Assembly: GCA_023229065.1 (NCBI GenBank)
Contig: JALNZZ010000070.1
Location: 1-10,536 of the forward strand
DNA length: 10,536 nt
Direction of reading: 5' to 3'
DNA from: Porticoccaceae bacterium
GTDB lineage: Bacteria > Pseudomonadota > Gammaproteobacteria > Pseudomonadales > Porticoccaceae
Positions 1-7,410 of the stretch are shown one piece after another. The position numbers and the translations under genes were made by a program. Positions within the stretch are counted from its first letter, which is position 1, and the number at the start of each line of letters is the position of its first letter. The notes beneath the pieces were generated by a model. The model searched no databases. It was not told the DNA's origin and saw nothing but the letters and a program-made list of their open reading frames with translations.

Positions 1-53
1 CCAGTCCAGCATCAAAATGAAAGCCGCAATGCCACAGTAGCAGTAGAGCCCCA

Positions 54-578
54 CTACTCCTCAAAGCAGGTCAAGGCATACAGGGACAGCCCGCGTGCCC
101 GTAATCGCTCAGCCCCACCCAGGTCAGGCAGATCAACGAGGAAGCAGCACTCCTGGACAATTCCACAGCTCTGTTCGATCAGTTCTACTGCACCAAGCGC
201 GGTTCCACCGGTAGCTATCAGGTCATCTACAAGCAATACCCGCTGACCAGCTTCAATGGCATCAGTATGAATTTCGATACTGTCCACACCATATTCAAGA
301 CTGTACTGCGCGGACAAGGTACGGCCCGGCAACTTGCCACGCTTGCGGATCGGCACGAAGCCCTTACCGAGTGCAAAAGCCAGCGCTGAACCGAGGATGA
401 AACCTCTCGCCTCAATGCCAGCTACCATATCAAGAGGAAAGTCTCGATAACGCCGGGCAAGCTGCTCAACAGCGAGAGAAAAACCTTCGGCGTCTTTGAG
501 CAGGGTAGTGATATCGCGAAACATCACTCCTGGCTTAGGATAATGGGGGATGGTGCGGATGCGAGATTTTATAGGCAT
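54..578 (-). CDS. apt: Adenine phosphoribosyltransferase
   Basis: This cytoplasmic purine-salvage enzyme joins adenine to PRPP, giving AMP and pyrophosphate. The 174-residue product has the usual Apt length. Near the N-terminus it shows the family signature YPKPGVMFRDIT (residues 13-24), then GIEARGFILG (54-63). The flexible-loop region RKRGKLPG follows (78-85). The PRPP-binding loop VLLVDDLIATGGTA lies at 114-127, with the paired acidic residues and the glycine/threonine turn intact. The start is well fixed: in the same frame a TAA stop lies five codons upstream, with no alternative start codon in between. No good Shine-Dalgarno sequence is visible before it. An out-of-frame ATG lies 8 bases upstream and opens a five-codon reading frame across the start. 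The gene follows the NYN-LOTUS gene after 114 bases on the same strand. Whether it has its own promoter cannot be decided by eye. Identification is secure. Confidence 0.97.
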   Translation of the reverse strand: MPIKSRIRTIPHYPKPGVMFRDITTLLKDAEGFSLAVEQLARRYRDFPLDMVAGIEARGFILGSALAFALGKGFVPIRKRGKLPGRTLSAQYSLEYGVDSIEIHTDAIEAGQRVLLVDDLIATGGTALGAVELIEQSCGIVQECCFLVDLPDLGGAERLRARGLSLYALTCFEE

Positions 579-692
579 TGGTTCATCGTGTTATTTCAGG
601 AGAGCGCGGCAGGTCTGCAGATATCGCCGCCTAGTTTCACTACGACACCCGGCTCCACGACCAAGAGAAATTTCAACATTATCTGGAAGCTG

Positions 693-1430
693 TCAATTTT
701 TCTTTCCCGGCTTCTGGTCTTTGACATAAAGCAGGTTGTTTTTTCGCGTCACAGTAAACAGTCCTATTGCCTCCACTAGCTCACTCAGTTTCGTATAGCC
801 GTAGTTGCGGGGATCAAACTCCGGCAGCTGGTTCGAAATGTGGCTGCCGATAGGGCCGAGATTGGCCCAGCCATCTTCATCGGAAGCAGCTTCAATCGCT
901 TGGCGGAAGAGATTGCACAACTTGGTATCCTGGCGCAGTTCCTGACTAGTGCGCCGCTTGATACTCTCTCCCTGGCTGACATCGGCGACAAAGACTTCGG
1001 TATAAATAAAACGATCGCAAGCAGCGACAAACGGCTTGGGCGTTTTTTGCTCACCAAAACCATACACCACCTTGCCTGACTCTCGCAGCCGGCTCGCCAG
1101 GCGCGTGAAATCACTGTCGCTGGAAACGATGCAAAAACCGCCAAAATCGCCTGTGTAAAGCAAGTCCATGGCGTCGATGATCATCGCACTATCGGTAGCA
1201 TTTTTGCCTGATGTATAGGCGAACTGCTGGATGGGCTGGATCGAGTGCTCCAGCAGGACAGCCTTCCATTTGCCGAGTCCCGGTGTCGTCCAGTCACCAT
1301 AGATACGCTTGACGCTCGCCACTCCCAGCTTGGCCACCTCTGAAAGAAGGCCCTCGACAATAGCCGGGTTGGCATTGTCCGCGTCAATCAATACAGCAAG
1401 CCCCAGCTCTCTGTTATGGATAACTTTCAT
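693..1430 (-). CDS. NYN-domain (PIN-like) putative ribonuclease with C-terminal OST-HTH/LOTUS domain
   Basis: The predicted product is 245 residues. Residues 10-147 look like a NYN domain (LabA/DUF88 type, PIN-like nuclease fold). LAVLIDADNA (11-20) carries D16 and D18, ATDSAMIIDAMDLL carries D80, and IVSSDSDF (101-108) carries D105 and D107. These acidic residues sit where PIN/NYN proteins bind catalytic metal. After a charged linker (about 150-170), residues 171-237 match an OST-HTH/LOTUS domain: GWANLGPIGSHI, then FDPRNYGYTKLSELVEAIGLF. LOTUS domains are known RNA-binding modules, so RNA binding plus cleavage is the natural inference, with target unknown. The start at 1430 is preferred over an in-frame upstream start at 1463. 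AAGGAG lies 4 bases before it, and the 11 extra residues are not part of the fold. No signal peptide or membrane segment is seen. The gene lies 73 bases after the hybrid kinase and 114 before apt. The domain call is firm; the function is not. Confidence 0.9.
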   Translation of the reverse strand: MKVIHNRELGLAVLIDADNANPAIVEGLLSEVAKLGVASVKRIYGDWTTPGLGKWKAVLLEHSIQPIQQFAYTSGKNATDSAMIIDAMDLLYTGDFGGFCIVSSDSDFTRLASRLRESGKVVYGFGEQKTPKPFVAACDRFIYTEVFVADVSQGESIKRRTSQELRQDTKLCNLFRQAIEAASDEDGWANLGPIGSHISNQLPEFDPRNYGYTKLSELVEAIGLFTVTRKNNLLYVKDQKPGKKN

Positions 1431-1434
1431 GGCG

Positions 1435-1440
1435 CTCCTT
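1435..1440 (-). promoter_or_regulatory. Ribosome binding site fixing the NYN-LOTUS start
   Basis: AAGGAG on the minus strand lies 4 bases before the ATG at 1430. It supports that start over the longer in-frame reading from 1463, which has no comparable site. The spacing is a little short, but the match to the anti-Shine-Dalgarno core is complete. Confidence 0.7.
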
Positions 1441-1503
1441 ATAGCGAAGACTGCGGCCAACACCTTGTGACAAGTGATGAATCAATGGCCCTGGCAACAT
1501 CAA

Positions 1504-4500
1504 TCATGCAGACGTCGCCCCAAGATAGCGATCAATTGCCAGCAAGGTCTGGTCATGGATAGCAAAGAAGCGAGACAGTCGATCATCCGCCTCGGGTCGA
1601 CCGCCGGCACCTCCCGCTTTTTCAAGCTCTTCGCAGGCTTTGCCGAGACTGACAGCACCCACCCAATAGGAGGAAGACTTGAGACGGTGAGCGAAGCTGG
1701 CCACCGCCTCCCAGTCACCTTGCTGGCTCGCAGTGACAATCTCGTCACGCAACTGACTGGCAGCCTGGCGGTAATCCGTGACAAAACTGATGACTCTGGC
1801 GTCATCATCACCGATAAAGTCTCTGAGAATGGTCAGATCCAGCACTCTGCCACCCTCTGCCGACAGGCTCGCCCCGAGTGTACCTGTCATTATCTTATCT
1901 TTCTTTGCATGACCTTCCACCTCGGGGTCTTCTAATTCAGGACTTTCTAGCCGCAAGCTGTCTATTAGTGATTCCTCCATCTCGTTGCCCTGCTGACTTG
2001 CAGTATCAGGAGACAACCAATGCCGCAGCGCGGCGTCAAGGGACGCGAGAGAAATGGGCTTGGTCAAATAATCGTCAAAACCTAGCGTGAGAGCACGACC
2101 GTGCTCTCCGTGCATGGCATTGGCAGTGAGAGCAATCACCGGCGTATGCACTGGTGGCCTTTCTTCGTTACGCAAAGTGCGAACAAAATCGTAGCCGTCC
2201 ATCTCCGGCATATGAAGATCGCTAAGTACCAGGTCATATCGATGCTCTCGCCATAGAGCCAGGGCACTGCTACCGTCTACAGCGACCTCGGCAGTATAGC
2301 CCAACAAACTCAGCTGCTCGCTGATCACCTTGCGGTTCATATCGTCATCTTCGACCACCAGGATACGATGCGCACTTGCCACAGGCTCCAGCGCTACCCG
2401 CCCAGCAACCTCTGATTCACTGTCACCTCTCTGCGCGACTGTGCTAACCACGCGCCCAGCTGCCAGAGCCACCGCCTGCAGCAGCTGCTGTCGACGTACA
2501 GTCCCGCCTTCCAGAACAACCATTTTACTGCCCTGTAGCCGGGATATTCCGCGGCGCCCGCTATCGACCAAGACAAAACGGGTGTCCTCATTGTTTTGAC
2601 AGACAGTATTGAGTGGCAGCTCTCTATGAGCTGGCTCCTGCAGATCAAGAATCAACACCCGGAGCTGTCCTGCATCAGTGCCAAAGCTCAATGCCTCTTC
2701 AAAAGTCTGAACACAAACGGCAGTGGCCCCAGCGCTCTGCAAGTAACGCTGCCAATCAGTCGCCGCCAACTCCTCTGTATTCACCAAAACACAGAAAATA
2801 CCACTGAGATCGATAAACACCTCAGTTTTGCGCTCGCCTGTTTCAGCCACCTCAAAAGGCAACACAACAGAAGCAGTCGTACCCTGCCCTTCACCACTGT
2901 CGAGGTAAATCTCTCCACCCATCAACTCTACCAGCCGTTTGCTGATGGCGAGTCCCAGCCCGGTCCCCCCATAGCGGCGGGTAGTAGACAACTCCCCCTG
3001 AGTAAAGGGCTGGAAGATATGCTCAAGAGTATCTCGCGACATTCCTATGCCGTTATCCATCACCGTCAGCTTGAGGGTATCTCTAGTACTACCGGGCTCT
3101 ACCCTTACCCACACTCTTCCTCCCCCTCGATGCGGTGTCCCGGAAAACTTGATGGCGTTGCCAATCAGGTTATTGAGTAGCTGGCGCAGGCGGGTGTCGT
3201 CGCCAAAGATATAGTGTGGCAATTCAGGTGCTACGAAGACGGACAGCGACACGCCTTGTTCGCGCGCCATGGGCAGGAGCGCCTGACATAGATCTTCCAC
3301 CACCACTTCGATGGCCATTGGCGCTCGCTCCAGCTCCAGTCGGCCCGCCTCAATCTTGGAAAAGTCCAGAATATCGTCGATAAGTCGCAACAGGGAGCGG
3401 GCAGACACACCAATATTGCGCACCAGTTCCTCATCGTGTTTCTCCAAGTGACTGTGTGACAATACTTCAGCCAGTCCCACTACAGCATTCATAGGTGTGC
3501 GTATTTCGTGACTCATCGTGGCCAGAAATGCTGACTTTGCCCGATTGGCATATTCTGCCTCCTGGCGTGCCCGGGTCAGGGCCCGGATAGTTTCGCGCCG
3601 CTCAGTTACATCCCGTGCAACAGCATAAACAAGGCCTCCCTGCTCATCCGATACCGCGCTCCAGGAAAGCCAGCGCCAGCCCCCACCACGCAGCTTGAAG
3701 CGCGCCTCTAAACGCTGAGTGGTATTTTGCATATGGATACCGCCGGGCTCTCTCTCGATATCAGCGCGATCTTCGGGATGAATAAGATCGAGATAGCGGT
3801 TCTGCAAGAATTCTGAGCCACTCCAACCCAGCACTTTGCTAAAAGCAGCGTTTACCCGCACAAACCGCCCACTGTTATCGAGCACACACTGAGGGTCGAG
3901 AGAAAGATCAAAAAAGCGGTCGCGCTGTGTCTCAGCTGCCTTGCGGGCAGAGATATCTCGCAGCATTACCAGTGCCCCCCGCTCACCATTGTGAACATGA
4001 GGTGCAGCTGTTGCCTCCGCATGAAAGACTGAACCATCCAGGCGCATCCATTTTTCTTCCTGAGATGCAGTAGGAATCCCCAGGATATTCAGATGGTGGA
4101 TACGGCCTGCAACGGCATCGCGACTTTCTGGGTGGAGGAAGTCCAGCACTGGCCTGCCCAGTAACTCAGCCTGATCAGATGCCCCCAGCAGGCGCAGTGC
4201 CGTTGGATTCAGGTAAGAGAAACGACCACCTGTCTGTACAAAAACACCATAAGGCGCCTGTTCTATCAGCTCCCGGTAGCGCTGCTCACTGGCCTCCAGA
4301 GCACGCTTTGCCAACCTCTCTTCGCTGATATCCCTGAATACCAATACCACACCCAGAGGCTCTCCCTCCGCGCCGAGTATTGGCGCAGCACTATGGGCGA
4401 TGGCTCTCTCCACCCCCTCGCTATCGATCAATACCGTGTGGTTGGCCAGCCCCTTGCGCCTGTCACTGGCCAGTACCTCAGCCACAGATACCGTCGCAGG

Positions 4501-6207
4501 CTGACGGCTCTCCTCATTGACGATATGGAACACGTCCGCCAAGGGTCGGCCTTGTGCCTGCCGAGAGCGCCAGCCTGTAAGTTGTTCCGCCATAGGGTTA
4601 AGGCGTGTCACAAAACCTTTGGTATCAACCACCAACACCCCATCGCCAATGCTGTCGAGGGTGACTTCCAAATGGCGCTCGCTGGCACGCAACGCAGCCG
4701 TGCGGGCCAACACCATCGCCTCAGCAGCACGGTGGCGTCCCGCAGCTGCCAGCACCGCCAGCGCAATCAGAAACACCGCCAATACTGAGAACACTTGATA
4801 AAGCCGTACCACAGGACCTGTCCCCGGTACCAAACTCCCCTGCAACAGCAAGTCCAGCTGAAACAAACGACCGGCGAAAGTAAAGTGGTGACGCTGACTG
4901 ATGCTGGCCTCTGGTGGCAAGCGACTCAACAAAATCATGGGGGGTGAACCTGGAGTCAGGTCTACCAGCGCCAGCCGTACCCCCAACCCTGCGGCTGCCT
5001 CAGACAGCGGCTCCACCAGGCTGGCCAAATCAAAGTTTCCCTTGATGAACCCGCGCAGAGCCGCGCGTCGCTCTGCAACAGTGGCATTCTCCGCATCGAA
5101 ACCAAGCTGGTATAAAGGAAGCACAACCGGCAAGCCAGGCCGCCCCGTGTGCATCAGAGGCTGAGGCTCGGCTGCAACGATTTCACCATCGTCGCGTGCC
5201 GCTTCCATGGCAGACCAGCGGGTGGGTATCTCGCGGTAGTCCGCAACCTGCGGCCTTGATTCGCCTGTATCAGAAACCGTATAAAGGCTGGGGTAACGCT
5301 CGATAGTATTCACTGCTACCGTGAAACTCTCCTCCACCGCTGCCGGGTGGTCTGCCACGACCTTCGGTACCCATTCGATACTTTCCAGGCCCGGCCAACG
5401 CAATATGCGCGCCGTAAAAGTAGCAAACTCTTCCTCACTGACAGCACCACTGGCCTGGAAAAAGTGCTCTACGCTGTGAAGGGCCTCAAGAGCGAGATCA
5501 AATTGTGTAAGGCCGCCCTGAAGCACCGACTCCAGACGAGTCTTATTCTCTAGCTCCACCTCTCGCACTTCAAAGCGAAACAAAGCTGCGTGACCAACTA
5601 CCACCAAGAGCCCAGCCAAAAGCAAGGGCACCACTACTCTGGCTCCCCATATCCAGCGCAAGTCCCTGACTCCGGGCCACAGCGCCAGGGTCGGAGGCAC
5701 AGCCACCAGGACCCCCAAGGTGTTAGCCGACCAGGCCGTCAGCCAGCCTCTTTCAGCCAAATCACCTGCCCAGAATTGCACTAATTCAGAGTCCCAGCCC
5801 AGCAGATACGGTACTTGGGTAGCCACCCCAGATAGCGAACAGGCCACGGGGCCAACCAACACCAGGAAGCGCAGCACTTCCCTATCCCGAGCCAGGCCAC
5901 GACGTAGCAGAGGCTGGGTCAGGAGCGCACCCACTAGCGCTTGCCCCGTCATGACAGCAGCCCCATACAGGGCTTGGCCATGTCCGTCGCCCCCCAACAT
6001 CCATAGGCTAACGCCGTATACGCCCAAAAATACGCCGGACCAACAGCGCAGACCATTAATCAGCAGGGCAGCTACTGCAACTCCAGCACTGAACTGAATA
6101 GGAAGGACACCGGCCGGCAACAGTTCGGCAAGCCGTATAGAGAGCCCTGTTACCGCAGCGAGAACAACAGTAACGAGAGGGATGGTATACCAGCGGAAAA
6201 TGCCCAT
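1504..6207 (-). CDS. Membrane hybrid sensor histidine kinase (MASE1-CHASE-PAS x3-HisKA-HATPase-degenerate REC-REC-Hpt)
   Basis: This 1567-residue inner-membrane sensor kinase carries a whole phosphorelay in one chain. Residues 1-210 are hydrophobic with about seven or eight membrane segments and resemble MASE1. Residues about 215-465 form a periplasmic CHASE-like sensor, closed by a membrane helix at 468-490. Three PAS domains follow (about 507-630, 640-757, 760-872). The HisKA domain has ATMSHEIRTPMNAVVGL with phospho-acceptor H900. The ATPase domain has the N-box LLNNLIGNAIKFS (N1017), DNGIGM (1051-1056), FQPFTQ (1065-1070) and GGTGLGLAI (1080-1088). Residues about 1130-1250 look like a receiver that has lost key residues. 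The second receiver (1281-1396) is intact: E1286, D1287, phospho-acceptor D1330, T1361 and K1383. The C-terminal Hpt domain has AHRLKSSS with H1507. The start at 6207 is chosen because AGGA lies 8 bases upstream and the protein then opens at the first membrane helix; a GTG at 6351 would add 48 non-membrane residues and has no ribosome site. No response regulator is adjacent, and the ligand is unknown. Confidence 0.93.
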   Translation of the reverse strand: MGIFRWYTIPLVTVVLAAVTGLSIRLAELLPAGVLPIQFSAGVAVAALLINGLRCWSGVFLGVYGVSLWMLGGDGHGQALYGAAVMTGQALVGALLTQPLLRRGLARDREVLRFLVLVGPVACSLSGVATQVPYLLGWDSELVQFWAGDLAERGWLTAWSANTLGVLVAVPPTLALWPGVRDLRWIWGARVVVPLLLAGLLVVVGHAALFRFEVREVELENKTRLESVLQGGLTQFDLALEALHSVEHFFQASGAVSEEEFATFTARILRWPGLESIEWVPKVVADHPAAVEESFTVAVNTIERYPSLYTVSDTGESRPQVADYREIPTRWSAMEAARDDGEIVAAEPQPLMHTGRPGLPVVLPLYQLGFDAENATVAERRAALRGFIKGNFDLASLVEPLSEAAAGLGVRLALVDLTPGSPPMILLSRLPPEASISQRHHFTFAGRLFQLDLLLQGSLVPGTGPVVRLYQVFSVLAVFLIALAVLAAAGRHRAAEAMVLARTAALRASERHLEVTLDSIGDGVLVVDTKGFVTRLNPMAEQLTGWRSRQAQGRPLADVFHIVNEESRQPATVSVAEVLASDRRKGLANHTVLIDSEGVERAIAHSAAPILGAEGEPLGVVLVFRDISEERLAKRALEASEQRYRELIEQAPYGVFVQTGGRFSYLNPTALRLLGASDQAELLGRPVLDFLHPESRDAVAGRIHHLNILGIPTASQEEKWMRLDGSVFHAEATAAPHVHNGERGALVMLRDISARKAAETQRDRFFDLSLDPQCVLDNSGRFVRVNAAFSKVLGWSGSEFLQNRYLDLIHPEDRADIEREPGGIHMQNTTQRLEARFKLRGGGWRWLSWSAVSDEQGGLVYAVARDVTERRETIRALTRARQEAEYANRAKSAFLATMSHEIRTPMNAVVGLAEVLSHSHLEKHDEELVRNIGVSARSLLRLIDDILDFSKIEAGRLELERAPMAIEVVVEDLCQALLPMAREQGVSLSVFVAPELPHYIFGDDTRLRQLLNNLIGNAIKFSGTPHRGGGRVWVRVEPGSTRDTLKLTVMDNGIGMSRDTLEHIFQPFTQGELSTTRRYGGTGLGLAISKRLVELMGGEIYLDSGEGQGTTASVVLPFEVAETGERKTEVFIDLSGIFCVLVNTEELAATDWQRYLQSAGATAVCVQTFEEALSFGTDAGQLRVLILDLQEPAHRELPLNTVCQNNEDTRFVLVDSGRRGISRLQGSKMVVLEGGTVRRQQLLQAVALAAGRVVSTVAQRGDSESEVAGRVALEPVASAHRILVVEDDDMNRKVISEQLSLLGYTAEVAVDGSSALALWREHRYDLVLSDLHMPEMDGYDFVRTLRNEERPPVHTPVIALTANAMHGEHGRALTLGFDDYLTKPISLASLDAALRHWLSPDTASQQGNEMEESLIDSLRLESPELEDPEVEGHAKKDKIMTGTLGASLSAEGGRVLDLTILRDFIGDDDARVISFVTDYRQAASQLRDEIVTASQQGDWEAVASFAHRLKSSSYWVGAVSLGKACEELEKAGGAGGRPEADDRLSRFFAIHDQTLLAIDRYLGATSA

Positions 6208-6402
6208 GCTTTTCGTCCTGAAAAGTGGCTGGTGACTCAAGATATTATCAGCTTCCACCAAGCTAACACGGTCGATGCTACCTGTACAGCGGGGGCTAGG
6301 TGTGTCGACACCGAATGCCCCATCCTGGAAACTCTTCCAACTGTAAGGCACCGTTTATAGAGTATCGCGGCCTTCTATAGCCCTAGCACAACAACAGATA
6401 TT
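6208..6402 (-). other. Intergenic region between tal and the hybrid kinase
   Basis: This 195-base stretch is the longest gap in the window outside the hflC-DUF2065 region. I see no terminator hairpin with a T-tract after tal and no convincing -35/-10 pair. The nearest thing to a -10 is GATAAT (6249-6244), and the -35 position is poor. It is long enough to hold a separate promoter for the kinase gene, but none can be assigned from sequence alone. It is open in frame with the kinase back to the GTG at 6351, which I regard as non-coding read-through of the frame. Confidence 0.4.
6216..6219 (-). promoter_or_regulatory. Ribosome binding site fixing the kinase start
   Basis: AGGA on the minus strand lies 8 bases before the ATG at 6207. 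It decides between that start and the GTG at 6351, which has no purine-rich site before it. Confidence 0.55.
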
Positions 6403-7332
6403 TTAAGACAGGCCTATCAACAGTTGGCGCAACGTCATTTCGTCTTCGTGAAACTTGCGAATACCCTCGGCAAGCTTGTCGCTAGCCATTGGGTCATCGT
6501 TCAAAGACCAGCGGAAGTCTGCTTCGGTGAGCACCTGGCGAGCATCCTCGCAGCGCGGATGGGTAGCATCAAGTACAGGCACCAACTCACCCTCGGCAGC
6601 GGCCAGTTCATCCAGCAACTGCGGACTGATGGTTAGCCGGTCACAGCCGGCCAGCGCCTCGATCTGTCCACAGTTACGAAAGCTGGCACCCATCACGACG
6701 GTGTTATAGCCATGTTGTTTATAGTAGTTGAAAATGCGGGTCACAGATTGTACTCCAGGATCTTCCTTCCCTTGGTAGTCCTGTCCGGTGCTGGCTCGAT
6801 ACCAGTCATAGATGCGGCCCACGAAGGGCGAGATAAGAAAAACTCCCGCATCGGCACAAGCCTGTGCCTGGGCAAAACTGAACAGCAGGGTAAGGTTGCA
6901 CTGGATATTCTCACGCTCAAGGATCTCGGCGGCGCGGATGCCCTCCCACGTCGCTGCGATTTTGATCAGTACTCTGTCCCTAGCAACTCCCAATGCCTCG
7001 TAGCGGTCGACCAGGCCTCGGGCCCGCGCCAAGGTAGCAGCCGTGTCGAAGGAGAGTCTGGCACTCACCTCCGTAGACACCCGACCAGGGATCAGCGCAA
7101 CAATTTCGCGACCGATAGCAACGGCAAGATAGTCCATCACCACATCGGCATCACCACCGCCACAGCGGACAGCCTCCGCCAGCAAAGGCTGAAAAGCAGG
7201 GTCGGATGCCGCTTTGAGCAATAGCGAAGGGTTGGTGGTGGCATCCACTGGAGCATACTTGCGGATCGCCGCCAGGTCGCCGGTGTCGGCGACCACGGTG
7301 GTAACTTTTCTCAATTGCTCCAGCTTATTCAT
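6403..7332 (-). CDS. tal: Transaldolase (TalA/TalB type)
   Basis: This cytoplasmic enzyme of the non-oxidative pentose phosphate pathway moves a dihydroxyacetone unit from sedoheptulose 7-phosphate to glyceraldehyde 3-phosphate, giving erythrose 4-phosphate and fructose 6-phosphate. The 309-residue length is close to the classical E. coli TalB class (about 317). It has VVADTGDL near the N-terminus with D16, then DATTNPSLLLKA (30-41) and VSTEVSARLSFD (85-96) with E88. The Schiff-base lysine is K124 in RVLIKIAATWEGI. ISPFVGRIYDWY (167-178) and TVVMGASFRN (211-220) continue the barrel. By homology D16, E88 and K124 are the catalytic set, and all are present. The start is supported by AAGGA 7 bases upstream. 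It follows purA after 78 bases that contain two interleaved inverted repeats. There are no frameshifts or missing motifs. Whether it is talA or talB cannot be told here. Confidence 0.97.
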   Translation of the reverse strand: MNKLEQLRKVTTVVADTGDLAAIRKYAPVDATTNPSLLLKAASDPAFQPLLAEAVRCGGGDADVVMDYLAVAIGREIVALIPGRVSTEVSARLSFDTAATLARARGLVDRYEALGVARDRVLIKIAATWEGIRAAEILERENIQCNLTLLFSFAQAQACADAGVFLISPFVGRIYDWYRASTGQDYQGKEDPGVQSVTRIFNYYKQHGYNTVVMGASFRNCGQIEALAGCDRLTISPQLLDELAAAEGELVPVLDATHPRCEDARQVLTEADFRWSLNDDPMASDKLAEGIRKFHEDEMTLRQLLIGLS

Positions 7333-7339
7333 GCTGTTG

Positions 7340-7344
7340 TCCTT
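7340..7344 (-). promoter_or_regulatory. Ribosome binding site of tal
   Basis: AAGGA on the minus strand lies 7 bases before the ATG at 7332. It also marks the 3' limit of the structured purA-tal leader. Confidence 0.6.
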
Positions 7345-7356
7345 GGTTGAAGAGAC

Positions 7357-7400
7357 AGCCAGAAGTGGAGAAGAGGTATCGCTTCGCCACTGGCTACCTC
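7357..7400 (-). repeat. Interleaved inverted repeats in the purA-tal leader (possible alternative hairpins or pseudoknot)
   Basis: Read on the minus strand, GAGGTA (7400-7395) can pair with TACCTC (7378-7373). The loop between them holds GCCAGTGG (7394-7387), which can pair with CCAC-TTC-TGGC downstream (7368-7358) as two 4-bp helices with a 3-base bulge. The two pairings interleave, so the RNA would form either alternative hairpins or an H-type pseudoknot. No linker separates the first arm of stem 1 from that of stem 2, which strains the pseudoknot. The structure sits just before the tal ribosome site. This is complementarity seen by eye; a role is not shown, and chance pairing is possible in 78 bases. 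Confidence 0.35.
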
Positions 7401-7410
7401 ACATCTTTAT

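Noticed and set aside
579..692. Possible promoter or terminator between the NYN-LOTUS gene and apt
   Set aside because: TTGAAA occurs, but nothing like a -10 lies at the right distance, and there is no stem followed by a T-run.
2596..3180. 194-codon open frame on the plus strand inside the hybrid kinase gene
   Set aside because: It lies opposite the ATPase and degenerate-receiver coding sequence, shows no recognisable domain, and is a typical antisense shadow of a GC-rich gene.
6244..6272. Possible promoter (GATAAT) before the hybrid kinase
   Set aside because: The -10-like hexamer is fair, but the sequence at the -35 distance (ACCGTG) does not resemble a sigma-70 element, so I do not list it as a promoter.
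6208..6351. 48-residue N-terminal extension of the kinase from a GTG at 6351
   Set aside because: There is no ribosome site before the GTG, the extension has no sensor or signal features, and the ATG at 6207 has AGGA at good spacing and begins at the first membrane helix.
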